Source: Pseudomonas sihuiensis (GTDB taxonomy: Bacteria > Pseudomonadota > Gammaproteobacteria > Pseudomonadales > Pseudomonadaceae). From it: 64,000 bases of DNA. Shown piece after piece: positions 44,688 to 56,543 of this stretch. Made by a program: the position numbers and the translations under genes. The notes beneath the pieces are model-generated. The model saw nothing but the letters and a program-made list of their open reading frames with translations. It had not been told where the DNA came from and ran no database searches. Position 1 is the first letter of the stretch. Each line of letters starts with the position of its first letter. The DNA lies in NCBI RefSeq assembly GCF_900106015.1, contig NZ_LT629797.1:558001-622000 (forward strand), given 5' to 3'.

Positions 44688-45740
44688 GTGCGCAAGATAA
44701 TTCACGTGGACTGCGACTGCTTTTACGCCGCCATCGAGATGCGTGACGACCCGAGCCTGGCCAGTCGTCCGCTGGCTGTCGGTGGTTCGGCGGACCGACG
44801 CGGGGTAATCGCTACCTGCAACTACGAGGCGCGTGCCTATGGTGTGCGTTCGGCGATGTCGTCGCGGCATGCGCTGAAGTTGTGCCCGGATCTTCTGATC
44901 GTCAAACCGCGCTTCGAGGTGTACCGCTCGGTCTCGCGTGACATTCACGGCATCTTTCGTCAGTTCACCGACCTGATCGAGCCGCTGTCGTTGGACGAGG
45001 CCTATCTGGATGTCAGCGACTCGCCGCATTTCGCTGGTAGCGCCACGCGCATCGCCCAGGAAATTCGCCGTCGTGTGGCGCAGGAGCTGCACATCACCGT
45101 GTCGGCTGGCGTCGCGCCGAACAAGTTCCTGGCCAAGATCGCCAGCGACTGGCGCAAACCCAACGGGTTGTTCGTCATTACCCCGGATCAGGTCGATGAT
45201 TTCGTGGCGCAGTTGCCGGTGAACAAGCTGCATGGCGTCGGCAAGGTCACGGCGGACAAGCTGACGCGCTTAGGGATTCGCACCTGTCTGGATCTGCGGG
45301 ACTGGAACAAGCTGGCGCTGGTGCGCGAGTTCGGCAGTTTCGGTGAGCGCTTGTGGCGCCTGGCCCACGGCATCGACGAACGTGCCGTGCAGGTGGACAG
45401 CCGCCGCCAGTCGTTGAGCGTGGAGCACACCTACGATCAGGATCTACCCGATCTGCAGAGCTGTCTGGAGAAACTGCCGGCACTGCTCGAGGAGATGAAC
45501 GGCCGCCTGCAGCGTCTGGACACCAGCTATCGACCGGACAAGCCTTTCGTCAAAGTGAAGTTTCATGATTTCACCCAGACCACCCTGGAGCAGGCGGGGG
45601 CCAGTCGGGATCTGGAAAGCTACCGGCTATTGCTGAGCAACGCTTTCGCCCGTGGCGACAAGCCGGTGCGCCTGCTCGGGGTAGGCGTCAGGCTGCATGA
45701 TCTGCGCGGGCGGCAGGAGCAGCTCGATCTGTTCGCGTAG
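44688..45740 (+). CDS. dinB: DNA polymerase IV
   Basis: A 350-residue Y-family translesion polymerase. Catalytic carboxylates appear in HVDCDCFYAAIEMRDDP (start) and PLSLDEAYLDVS (about residues 100-111). A helix-hairpin-helix region (LHGVGKVTADKL) and little-finger domain follow. The C-terminal QLDLFA is the beta-clamp-binding motif. The start is GTG 44688, preceded by GAGGG; no ATG is available in frame. I found no clear LexA box in the 140 bases upstream. Confidence 0.94.
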   Translation: MRKIIHVDCDCFYAAIEMRDDPSLASRPLAVGGSADRRGVIATCNYEARAYGVRSAMSSRHALKLCPDLLIVKPRFEVYRSVSRDIHGIFRQFTDLIEPLSLDEAYLDVSDSPHFAGSATRIAQEIRRRVAQELHITVSAGVAPNKFLAKIASDWRKPNGLFVITPDQVDDFVAQLPVNKLHGVGKVTADKLTRLGIRTCLDLRDWNKLALVREFGSFGERLWRLAHGIDERAVQVDSRRQSLSVEHTYDQDLPDLQSCLEKLPALLEEMNGRLQRLDTSYRPDKPFVKVKFHDFTQTTLEQAGASRDLESYRLLLSNAFARGDKPVRLLGVGVRLHDLRGRQEQLDLFA

Positions 45741-45747
45741 TTGCCGT

Positions 45748-45809
45748 TGTGGGAGGGGCTTTAGCCGCGATCATCGATAAAGAAGTCGCCGCTGAAGCGC
45801 CTCCCACAG
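45748..45809. repeat. REP pair after dinB
   Basis: TGTGGGAGGGGCTTTAGCCGCGA and the inverted GTCGCCGCTGAAGCGCCTCCCACA flank a short spacer. The element sits between convergent dinB and the META lipoprotein gene. Confidence 0.88.
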
Positions 45810-45827
45810 GGTATTCACGCGGCTCGA

Positions 45828-46226
45828 TCACTGCGGCCAGAGGCGAATCGGCTTGCCGGTGGCCGGCCACAGCTGCAACTGGCCGATGTCGTTGAAGTCC
45901 CAGCGCCGCACTTCCGCCAACGCCGCGAGGAAGCGCTGCTCCTGCTCCATCAATGAGGGCGCGCACATCTTGCGGGTGCTGCCCGGGGTTTCGAAGCGGA
46001 CAGCGTCATCCTTCAGCGTGTAGCCGGCGAACCAGTGATTGCAGCCCGCGTGGCCATGGGCGCGGCCGTCAGCAGCGAAGGTGACGGTCAGGTGGCTGCG
46101 GTCGATCAGCGGGTGTTCGCCGATCCATTCCACTTGGTAGCTGCGTTCGGTTTCCAGCTGCGGTGCGTCGCTGGCACAGCCGACCAAGGTGGCGGTGAGC
46201 AGGGCGAGGGGCAGGGCGCGGTACAT
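45828..46226 (-). CDS. META/HslJ-type lipoprotein
   Basis: A 132-residue protein with a lipoprotein signal ending LVGC (Cys at about residue 16), followed by a META-like beta domain: TVTFAADGRAHGHAGCNHWFAGYTL and FETPGSTRKMCAPSLMEQEQRFLAAL. The AGCNHW and MACP-like (KMCAPS) stretches are typical of HslJ-type domains. An outer-membrane or periplasmic location is predicted; function is unknown. AGGAGG lies 9 nt before ATG 46226. Confidence 0.82.
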   Translation of the reverse strand: MYRALPLALLTATLVGCASDAPQLETERSYQVEWIGEHPLIDRSHLTVTFAADGRAHGHAGCNHWFAGYTLKDDAVRFETPGSTRKMCAPSLMEQEQRFLAALAEVRRWDFNDIGQLQLWPATGKPIRLWPQ

Positions 46227-46230
46227 GGTG

Positions 46231-46662
46231 TCAGGCCTCCTGGCAGGTACGGCATAGGTGTCGGCCAGCGTCGTTGCGCCAGCCAAGCTCGGCGATACGA
46301 GCTTCAGCGGCTGGTGCTTGCGCGGCTTTGCCGAGCGCGGCATCGACGGCGAATTCGAAATCCAGCTGCTTGCCGCAGCTGTCGCAGTTCACCTGCCAGT
46401 TATGGATGGCCAGCTCCTTGAACTGCGGGCCCTTGCACACGGCCAGCCATTGGCCGGGCGGGTTGATCAGGTGGCGAACCTTCTCCACTTCCAGGCGCAT
46501 GTGCAGGTCGCGACTGCCCTTGAGGGTGACCAGCAGCACGTCATTGGCCTGGATCGAACCGCCGTTGCCGGTGACCTGGTAGCGGCCCGGCGCCAGTGCG
46601 CGGCATTCGGTGAGGGTGTGTTGCGGGTTGAGCAGGGAATAACGGAAATCGTGTTCGGCCAT
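46231..46662 (-). CDS. Conserved hypothetical protein with zinc-ribbon cysteines
   Basis: A 143-residue protein with two CxxC pairs, CDSCGKQ (about residue 95) and CRTCQ at the C-terminus, likely forming a zinc site. The remainder (DFRYSLLNPQHTLTECRALAPGRYQVTG and LKGSRDLHMRLEVEKVRHLINPPGQW) resembles no domain I can name. It sits between the META lipoprotein gene and the ldhA remnant; a homologue occupies the same place in P. aeruginosa as far as I recall. GGAGG precedes ATG 46662. Confidence 0.75.
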   Translation of the reverse strand: MAEHDFRYSLLNPQHTLTECRALAPGRYQVTGNGGSIQANDVLLVTLKGSRDLHMRLEVEKVRHLINPPGQWLAVCKGPQFKELAIHNWQVNCDSCGKQLDFEFAVDAALGKAAQAPAAEARIAELGWRNDAGRHLCRTCQEA

Positions 46663-46689
46663 GGGTCCTCCGGATCAGCCGGCATGCTA

Positions 46690-47063
<374 letters not shown>

Positions 47064-47072
47064 GGCAGTTCC

Positions 47073-49823
<2,751 letters not shown>

Positions 49824-49904
49824 GACGTTCCTCCTTAATGACATCTGGGCAGTGTAGCGATTCAGCGCGGCGGAATCTGTAGGTGAGCGATTGTCGTTTA
49901 GTAG

Positions 49905-49923
49905 GTAGAATTGTTCTCATTTT
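49905..49923. promoter_or_regulatory. Fur-box-like site upstream of pirR
   Basis: GTAGAATTGTTCTCATTTT resembles the Pseudomonas Fur consensus half GATTCTCATTTGC. It lies 20 bases before the pirR start. Iron control would fit the following receptor genes. Confidence 0.45.
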
Positions 49924-49942
49924 GTATTTTCGGTTTCTCTCC

Positions 49943-50653
49943 ATGAACGCCAGCTCCGCCTCTCCAACCCGGATCCTCGCTGTCGAGGACGACCCTCTGC
50001 TTGCCAGTCACCTGCAATCTCACCTGATGGCCCGTGGTTTCGATGTGACTCTCAGCCATGACGGCAGTGATGGGTTGCGCTTGGCGGAGAACGAGGATTT
50101 CGATCTGATCCTGATGGATATCCTGTTGCCCGGCACCAATGGCCTGGTGGCGCTGCAGCAATTGCGCCAGCGCTGCAGCGTGCCGGTTCTGCTGATGTCT
50201 GCGTTGGGCGATGAGCAGAACCGCATTGCCGGTTTCAGTCAGGGCGCCGATGACTATCTGCCCAAGCCCTTCAGCCTGGGCGAGCTGAGCGTTCGCGTGG
50301 ATGCGATCCTGCGGCGTGTCGCCTATGAGCGCCGCGAGCCGCAGTCGAGTACAGAGGGCAACGGTTTGCAGTTCGACGAGGGCCGTAGCGATGTGGCCGT
50401 TTGTGGCACCTGGGTCGGCCTGACGCCCAGCGAATACCGGGTGCTGGAACTGCTCTGGCGGCACAAGGACGAGGCGCTTAGCAAACCCTTCCTTTATCAG
50501 CAGGCGCTGCGCCGCGCTTACGCTCAGCACGACCGCAGCCTGGACATGCACGTCAGTCATATCCGTCGCAAATTGCAGGCCGTCGGCTACGAGGCGACAC
50601 GTGTCGACACCGTCTGGGGCAAGGGCTACATCCTGACACAGGCCGGGGCATGA
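49943..50653 (+). CDS. pirR: OmpR-type response regulator (PirR-like)
   Basis: A 236-residue regulator. The receiver domain has acidic residues AVEDDPLL, phospho-Asp in LILMDILLPGTNG (about residue 57) and the conserved Lys in DDYLPKPFS. A winged-helix OmpR/PhoB domain follows (LTPSEYRVLELLWRHKDEALSK, then DMHVSHIRRKLQ). ATG 49943 begins the recognisable protein. It overlaps the kinase gene by 4 bases. In P. aeruginosa the equivalent pair next to gacS controls the ferric enterobactin receptor pirA; the same order here supports the name. Confidence 0.88.
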   Translation: MNASSASPTRILAVEDDPLLASHLQSHLMARGFDVTLSHDGSDGLRLAENEDFDLILMDILLPGTNGLVALQQLRQRCSVPVLLMSALGDEQNRIAGFSQGADDYLPKPFSLGELSVRVDAILRRVAYERREPQSSTEGNGLQFDEGRSDVAVCGTWVGLTPSEYRVLELLWRHKDEALSKPFLYQQALRRAYAQHDRSLDMHVSHIRRKLQAVGYEATRVDTVWGKGYILTQAGA

Positions 50654-51987
50654 ACCTGCCGGGGCGACATTCGCTGCTCTGGCGGCTGGCCGGAGCATTG
50701 GCGCTGTTCTGCCTGCTGCTGGTCAGTCTGCATGTGGATGTCGGCCGTGAGCTGATCGATGCGACCTCCTATCTACCCGAATCCACCCGGCAGACGCTCA
50801 AAGGCTATGCCCGGGAGGCGGAAACGACGTGGCGCGAGGAGGGCGCAGCAGGCGTCGATGTCTTTCTGCAGCGGCTGCAGGAGCGTGAGCAGATCTGGGC
50901 GGTGGTGGTCGATCAGCACAAGGACTCGCTGTCCTCGCAAACCTTGACGGCCGAACAGGCGCAGCGCCTCGATTTCGTGCGCAGGCTGGAGTTCCCGGTC
51001 GGACGGCCAGGCGGCACGCCGACCTTTTACATTCCTTTCAGCGACGGCAATGCCCGGCTGGTGATGGAGTTGCCGCGGCGTTTGAATCCGCGCAAGTACA
51101 ACGAACTGTGGGAGTTGCTGCTGCAGCGCGTGCTGCCGGCCGTGCTGGCTGTGGTCGTGGCCGTTCTGCTGTATCGCTTGCTGATCGCTCCGCTGGCGAT
51201 CCTCAGGCGTCAGGCCGCGGCACTCAGCGCAGGCGACCTGTCTGCTCGGCTCGGGCCGCAGGTGACGCGGCGCAAGGATGAACTGGGTGAGCTGGCACGA
51301 ACCTTCGATCATATGGCCGAGCGCCTGCAGGGCACCGTGGGGTTCCAGCGCCAGTTGCTGCGCGACCTGTCGCACGAACTGCGCACGCCGTTGGCCCGCT
51401 TGCGCGTGGCCGGGGAGAGCGAACAGGACGTCGAGGCCCTGCGTCAGCGTCTGGCCCGTGAAGTCGAGGAAATGGAAAAGCTGGTCGGGGATGCCTTGGA
51501 GCTGGTCTGGCTGGACACCGAACGGCCCAGCTTGCCGCTGGAAGAAGTGGACATCGTCAGGCTCTGGGATGTGCTGAGGGAAAACGCCGGCTTCGAGACC
51601 GGCTGGCCCATCGAGCGCATGCCCTGCGAGTTGCCGGCCGATTGCCGGGTGCTGGGCAATCTCAACGGCCTGGCGCAGGCGTTGGAGAACATCCTGCGCA
51701 ATGCCATTCGCCACTCGCCGGAGGGTGGTGTGGTGCGTCTGGCCGGACAGCGCGAAGGGGAGCAATGGCTGTTGTGCATCGAGGACCAGGGGCCGGGCGT
51801 CGCCGAGAGCGAGTTGGAGACCATCTTTCGTCCCTTCACCCGGCTCAGCGCGGCCCGCCCGGGTGGTGACGGTTTCGGCCTGGGGCTGGCCATTGCGCGC
51901 AGCATGATCGCTACCCAGGGTGGGCACCTCTGGGCAGAGAATGCACGACCCGGTCTGCGACTGAAGCTGCGGCTGCAAAGTGTATAG
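50650..51987 (+). CDS. pirS: Sensor histidine kinase (PirS-like)
   Basis: A 445-residue inner-membrane kinase. TM1 is about residues 10-28 and TM2 about 155-178, bracketing a periplasmic sensor. HAMP, then HisKA with RDLSHELRTPLARLRV (His about 241) and a HATPase with N-box ENILRNAIRHSPEGG, DQGPG and GFGLGLAIA follow. It pairs with the overlapping response regulator. The presumed stimulus is a catecholate siderophore, based only on P. aeruginosa PirRS. Confidence 0.88.
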   Translation: MNLPGRHSLLWRLAGALALFCLLLVSLHVDVGRELIDATSYLPESTRQTLKGYAREAETTWREEGAAGVDVFLQRLQEREQIWAVVVDQHKDSLSSQTLTAEQAQRLDFVRRLEFPVGRPGGTPTFYIPFSDGNARLVMELPRRLNPRKYNELWELLLQRVLPAVLAVVVAVLLYRLLIAPLAILRRQAAALSAGDLSARLGPQVTRRKDELGELARTFDHMAERLQGTVGFQRQLLRDLSHELRTPLARLRVAGESEQDVEALRQRLAREVEEMEKLVGDALELVWLDTERPSLPLEEVDIVRLWDVLRENAGFETGWPIERMPCELPADCRVLGNLNGLAQALENILRNAIRHSPEGGVVRLAGQREGEQWLLCIEDQGPGVAESELETIFRPFTRLSAARPGGDGFGLGLAIARSMIATQGGHLWAENARPGLRLKLRLQSV

Positions 51988-52310
51988 TTCGTAAATTAGA
52001 TTTACTCTCAAATGTAAATTCTTACTATTTGCGTCTGACCCGGCAGGGCCGGCAAGTAGTAGCGCTTCTTTTTCTTCCTAGTGCTCGCTCTCGATGGCGT
52101 GTTGTCCATCCGAGGCTTTGCCACGGCCCTTTCGCTTGGTTTCGGCCATTTGCTCCCGCTGACCACGGCAGAGCTTGGCGCCGATGTTCCGAGTTGGGTC
52201 AGCCAGTGAAGCCTATGTCCGGGGGAGTGCAGGGTTCGAGTTCCTGTGCAGGACGGCCGCTGGCAACAAGCCGACAACTCGATTTACCTTGATCACTGGG
52301 AGCAATCCAC
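51988..52310. promoter_or_regulatory. pirS-receptor intergenic region
   Basis: The 323-base gap begins with an unusually AT-rich stretch (51988-52030) including GTAAATTCTTACTATTTGC, weakly similar to a Fur box. It probably holds the iron-regulated promoter of the receptor gene. From 52040 to 52300 I see nothing recognisable beyond a GGGAG ribosome-binding site at its end. Confidence 0.35.
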
Positions 52311-54395
52311 ATGTCACTCAACCAGCGACGCCTCGCTGTATCGTCTCGGCCTCGATTCAACAAAACCCTGCTGGCTGTCACGCTGGCCTCGCTGGCCTGT
52401 TCGGCGGGGGCCGAGGAAAAGTCCGAGCAACTGGAGCTTGGGGCGGTAGTGGTCACTGCTACGGGCTTTGAGCAAAGCGTCAAGGATGCGCCTGCCGCCA
52501 TCACCGTCATCTCCGCAGAAGAACTGAAGAAGCGCTCCTACACCGATATCACCGACGCGCTGAAAAATGTGGCTGGGGTGCAGATTGCCGGTGGCGGTGT
52601 GGAGCGCTCGATCCAGATCCGCGGCATGACCTCGGGCTATACGCTGTTTCTGATCGATGGGCGGCCGATGCAGGGCAACGACTCCTTCGGCCTCAACGGT
52701 ACCCAGAACGGTACGCCGATCAATTTTCTGCCACCCATCGAGGCGATCGAGCGCATCGAGGTCATTCGGGGGCCGGCTTCGTCCTTGTATGGCTCCGATG
52801 CGATGGGCGGGGTGATCAACATCATCACCAAGAAAATCCGCAACGAGTTCGCCGGCAGCATCACCACCGAGTACAGCCTGGCCGATGGCGCCAACAAGGT
52901 GAACGAGGACGGTTATCAGACCAGTGCCTATCTGAATGCGCCGCTGATCGAGGATGTGCTGGCCTTGCAGGTCAATGGTTCGTTCCTGCATCAGGACGAA
53001 AGCCATTTCCTCGGTGGTGACGACAGCGCTGCCTCCGACCCCAGGTACAGAAGAAGCAACCTGGGCGGCAAGCTGGGCTGGAACATCGACGAGCAGAACC
53101 TGGTCACCTTCAACTACAACGAAGCGCTGCAACGCCGTTGGGCCAATCCGGGCAAGAGCATCGACGTGGCCGACGAGCCGAGCTACAACGAGTCGATCCT
53201 CAAGACCTACGCCATCACCCACGAAGGGCGTTACGACAACCTGCTGCTGGATACCTACGTCAACTACGACACCTCGGAGAACCCGACGCGGGTCAACGCC
53301 AATACCGGCAATGGCATCGAGTACAACGTGCTGACGGCCAACACCCAGGCGACCTATTTCCTTGGCTCCCATGCACTGACAGGTGGCCTGACCCACAAGT
53401 ACGAAGAGCTCAAGGACGGTGCCAGCAGCGGTCTGCGTCCGCCGGTCGTTGCGGTTGCCGATGCCGTCGTGGAGATGGAACGCTACCAGAATTCGATCTT
53501 CCTGGAAGACAACTGGAGCCTGACCGACGACCTGTCGCTGACCCTCAGTGCCCGCTACGACGACAACGAGGCGTTCGGCAGCGAAGTCAGTCCCAAGGTC
53601 TATGCCGTGTATCACCTGACCGAGAACTTCACCCTCAAGGGCGGCGTGACCTCCGGTTACAAGGCGCCCAGCCTACGCCAGGCCGCAACCGATTTTGGCT
53701 CCAGCTCAAGGGGCGGCGTAATCATCGGCAACCCCGAGCTGACGCCGGAGACCAGCCTCAACCGCGAGATCGGCATCGGCTACGAAAACTTCGATCTGGG
53801 CCTCAACACGACCCTGACTGTCTATCAGACCGACTACAAGGACAAGATCAACCGCACTGGCCGCGTCTGCCAGCCGAACGTGCCCTGTGTGTACAACGGC
53901 ACCACCTACCCGGCGCATCAGTACGGCTACACCGCCTACGAGAACGTGGACGAGGCGGAGCTCAGGGGCGTTGAGTTCACCCTGGATTACCAACTGCTCG
54001 ACAACCTGATGTACCGCCACAGCTACACCTATACCAGCACGGAGCAGAAGACCGGTCAGTACAAGGGTGAGCCGCTCAACGACATGGCCAAGCACATGTT
54101 CAACGTCTCGTTGGACTGGCAGGCCATGGACAAATTGAACCTCTGGACTCAGCTCAACTACCGGGGCGAGACATCCGGCCGCTGGCAGACCGGCACCAGT
54201 GGTGCTGCCAGCAACGGCGTGACCTACCCGTCCTATACCTTCGCCGATGTCGGCCTGGTGTACAGGCCGACCCAGGACCTCAGCCTGAAGTTCGGTGTGT
54301 ACAACGTCACCAACAAGGAAGTCACCACCGACGATGACTACGCCTACAACCTCGATGGCAGGCGCTACGTGTTCGGTCTGACGCAGAACTTCTGA
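52311..54395 (+). CDS. TonB-dependent siderophore receptor
   Basis: A 694-residue outer-membrane receptor. The signal peptide ends near SAGA, and a TonB-box-like stretch VVVTATG is at about residues 47-53. The plug domain follows with LKNVAGVQIAGGG, MTSGYTLFLIDGRPM and IEVIRGPASSLYGSDAMGGVIN (about 150-171). A 22-strand barrel ends in the C-terminal aromatic residue (LTQNF). Position after pirRS suggests PirA, the enterobactin receptor, but it is shorter than the roughly 740-residue P. aeruginosa protein and resembles CirA-type receptors. The downstream binding protein supports siderophore use. Confidence 0.9.
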   Translation: MSLNQRRLAVSSRPRFNKTLLAVTLASLACSAGAEEKSEQLELGAVVVTATGFEQSVKDAPAAITVISAEELKKRSYTDITDALKNVAGVQIAGGGVERSIQIRGMTSGYTLFLIDGRPMQGNDSFGLNGTQNGTPINFLPPIEAIERIEVIRGPASSLYGSDAMGGVINIITKKIRNEFAGSITTEYSLADGANKVNEDGYQTSAYLNAPLIEDVLALQVNGSFLHQDESHFLGGDDSAASDPRYRRSNLGGKLGWNIDEQNLVTFNYNEALQRRWANPGKSIDVADEPSYNESILKTYAITHEGRYDNLLLDTYVNYDTSENPTRVNANTGNGIEYNVLTANTQATYFLGSHALTGGLTHKYEELKDGASSGLRPPVVAVADAVVEMERYQNSIFLEDNWSLTDDLSLTLSARYDDNEAFGSEVSPKVYAVYHLTENFTLKGGVTSGYKAPSLRQAATDFGSSSRGGVIIGNPELTPETSLNREIGIGYENFDLGLNTTLTVYQTDYKDKINRTGRVCQPNVPCVYNGTTYPAHQYGYTAYENVDEAELRGVEFTLDYQLLDNLMYRHSYTYTSTEQKTGQYKGEPLNDMAKHMFNVSLDWQAMDKLNLWTQLNYRGETSGRWQTGTSGAASNGVTYPSYTFADVGLVYRPTQDLSLKFGVYNVTNKEVTTDDDYAYNLDGRRYVFGLTQNF

Positions 54396-54412
54396 TCCGC
54401 AGCGCCTTAATC

Positions 54413-54445
54413 AGGCCGCCCTGGAGCCTCTCCGGGTGGCCTTTG
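54413..54445 (+). terminator. Hairpin after receptor gene
   Basis: AGGCCGCCC pairs with GGGTGGCCT (one G-T pair) across a 12-base loop, with only a short T-run. It may act as a weak terminator or attenuator before the binding-protein gene. Confidence 0.5.
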
Positions 54446-54506
54446 CCGCCAGTTCCTGGCGCGCCGCTGCGGCATCCACGAATACTCAAAAAGTGAGGAA
54501 AGCGAT

Positions 54507-55472
54507 ATGACGCTGTTCAAGCGTACCCTAATCAACCTGTTGCACCTTGGCGCGCTGATGTGCGCCGTGTCAGCCGCCCAGGCCGCCTACCCGCTGGCCA
54601 TCGAACATGGGCAGGGCAAGCTGACACTGAACCAGGCGCCCACGCGCGTCGCCGTTTTTGACCTGGGCGTACTGGACACGCTCGACGCCCTTGGCATCGC
54701 CGCCGAAGGCGTGCCGCAGATGTCAGGGCCGGCCTACCTGAAGGCGAAATACGAAGGGCGCAAGACCGTCAATGTTGGCACCCTGTTCGAGCCGGATCAG
54801 GCGGCTTTGGAGCGTCTCAAGCCGGACCTGATTATCATCGGTGGCCGCTCCAGCAATCAGTTCGAGGCGCTTTCGGCGCTGGCGCCGACCATCGACCTGA
54901 GCATCGCCCCAGACCACTTCCTGGCGGGCATGCAGGGTAATCTGAAAGTGCTGGGCGAGATCTTCGACAAGCAGGAGCAGGCTGTGCAGCTGCAAGCGCA
55001 GCTGAACAAGGAGCTGGCTGCCGTTCATGCAAAGACTACCGGCCAGAGCTCGCTGACGCTGTTCACCGTCAACGACGCGCTGATGCTGCATGCGCCGGGC
55101 GAGCGTTTCGGCATGCTCAACGAAGTGCTGGGTACTCGTTCGGTGGTCGAGTCGGTGGACCCGGCGAGCGTGGCGCAGGTGCGCCCGGCGCCTGATTCGC
55201 CCGAGGCCAGGCAACTGCGCGAGCGGCAAAAGGTGCGCCTGGAGGCGGCGTTGAAAGAACAGCCGCAGTGGTTGGTGATCCTCGACCGTGGTGCGGCAAC
55301 CGGCGGCGAAGGCAAGGCCGACGAGACGCTGGGCAAGCATGCCGGTATAGCAGCCAGCAAGGTCTGGGCCGATGGCAAGGTGTTCTATCTCGAGCCAGCG
55401 ACCTGGTATATCGCCACTGGCGGCTATCAGGGCCTGATGAGCACTCTGAAGGCTTTCGCTGCCGCGCAATAA
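54507..55472 (+). CDS. Siderophore ABC transporter substrate-binding protein
   Basis: A 321-residue periplasmic binding protein of the FatB/CeuE/VctP type. The signal peptide is about residues 1-26 (LHLGALMCAVSAAQA). The mature part begins YPLAIEHGQGKLTL, and the conserved RVAVFDLGVLDTLDALGI, LKPDLIIIGGRSS and KVWADGKVFYLEPATWYIATGG segments follow. Such proteins bind ferric catecholates. No permease or ATPase gene is adjacent, so it must use a transporter encoded elsewhere, or act alone. Probably co-regulated with the receptor 111 bases upstream. Confidence 0.9.
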   Translation: MTLFKRTLINLLHLGALMCAVSAAQAAYPLAIEHGQGKLTLNQAPTRVAVFDLGVLDTLDALGIAAEGVPQMSGPAYLKAKYEGRKTVNVGTLFEPDQAALERLKPDLIIIGGRSSNQFEALSALAPTIDLSIAPDHFLAGMQGNLKVLGEIFDKQEQAVQLQAQLNKELAAVHAKTTGQSSLTLFTVNDALMLHAPGERFGMLNEVLGTRSVVESVDPASVAQVRPAPDSPEARQLRERQKVRLEAALKEQPQWLVILDRGAATGGEGKADETLGKHAGIAASKVWADGKVFYLEPATWYIATGGYQGLMSTLKAFAAAQ

Positions 55473-55486
55473 AAGAGGTGGCATAT

Positions 55487-55540
55487 GGCCCGGATGCAGT
55501 CCGGGTCACCGCCAGACAATCCCGGATTGCATACGGGGCA
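55487..55540. repeat. Degenerate REP pair upstream of cysM
   Basis: GGCCCGGATGCAGTCCGGG and CCCGGATTGCATACGGGGCA are separated by 15 bases. It is a diverged GTAGCCCGGAT element lying about 100 bases before cysM. Confidence 0.7.
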
Positions 55541-55637
55541 AGGCTTGATCACCGCCTGCAACCGATCATGGCGTGATGAAGCGACGGGTTCGGCGTATCA
55601 TGATGCCCCTTCGCGTCAGTCTGGATTCGAGCGACCC

Positions 55638-56543
55638 ATGACCCTGCAATTCCCCACCATTGCCGACTGCATCGGCAATACCCCCCTGGTACGCCTGCAA
55701 CGCCTGGGCGGTGAAACCAGCAACACCCTGCTGGTCAAGCTGGAAGGTAACAACCCGGCCGGTTCGGTCAAGGATCGTCCGGCACTGTCGATGATCAACC
55801 GCGCCGAGCTGCGTGGCGATATCCAGCCTGGCGATACCCTGATCGAAGCCACCAGCGGCAACACCGGCATTGCCCTGGCGATGGCGGCGGCGATCAAGGG
55901 CTACAAGATGATCCTGATCATGCCGGACAACTCCACCGCCGAGCGCAAGTGGGCGATGACCGCCTATGGCGCCGAGCTGATCCTGGTCAGCAAGGAGGAG
56001 GGCATGGAGGGCGCTCGTGATCTGGCCGAGCGGCTGCAGGCCGAAGGGCGCGGCAAGGTGCTCGACCAGTTCGCCAACGGTGACAACCCCGAGGCGCATT
56101 ACAGCGGCACCGGCCCGGAAATCTGGCGCCAGACCGGCGGAACCATCACCCACTTCATCAGCTCCATGGGCACCACCGGCACCATCATGGGTACCTCGCG
56201 CTACCTCAAGGAGCAGAACCCGGCGATCCAGATCGTCGGGCTGCAGCCGCAGGAAGGCTCGGCCATCCCCGGCATCCGTCGCTGGCCGCAGGAGTACCTG
56301 CCGAAGATCTATCAGGCCGAACGTGTCGATCAGGTGATGGACATGGGCCAGGCCGAGGCTGAGCACGTCATGCGGCGCCTGGCGCGGGAAGAGGGCATCT
56401 TCTGCGGCGTTTCGTCCGGCGGTTCGGTGGCCGGCATGCTGCGCCTGTCGCAACAGGTGGAGAACGCGGTGCTGGTGGCGATCATCTGCGACCGTGGCGA
56501 CCGTTACCTGTCCACCGGCGTTTACGAAGAACCGGCGCACTGA
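55638..56543 (+). CDS. cysM: Cysteine synthase B
   Basis: A 301-residue PLP enzyme making cysteine from O-acetylserine and sulfide or thiosulfate. The PLP Lys is Lys45 in [21 protein letters not shown] (about 73-82) is the substrate loop and [11 protein letters not shown] (about 174) the phosphate-binding loop. The B-type identity is supported by length and by the short sequence after IIPDNS-like [14 protein letters not shown] 55638 starts the conserved protein; an upstream in-frame extension is REP-derived. rlmD overlaps its stop codon. Confidence 0.95.
   Translation: MTLQFPTIADCIGNTPLVRLQRLGGETSNTLLVKLEGNNPAGSVKDRPALSMINRAELRGDIQPGDTLIEATSGNTGIALAMAAAIKGYKMILIMPDNSTAERKWAMTAYGAELILVSKEEGMEGARDLAERLQAEGRGKVLDQFANGDNPEAHYSGTGPEIWRQTGGTITHFISSMGTTGTIMGTSRYLKEQNPAIQIVGLQPQEGSAIPGIRRWPQEYLPKIYQAERVDQVMDMGQAEAEHVMRRLAREEGIFCGVSSGGSVAGMLRLSQQVENAVLVAIICDRGDRYLSTGVYEEPAH

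Noticed and set aside
44640..44690. LexA box upstream of dinB
   Set aside because: CTGTTAGACTTCAG lacks the CTGT-N8-ACAG pattern; SOS control cannot be claimed from this sequence.
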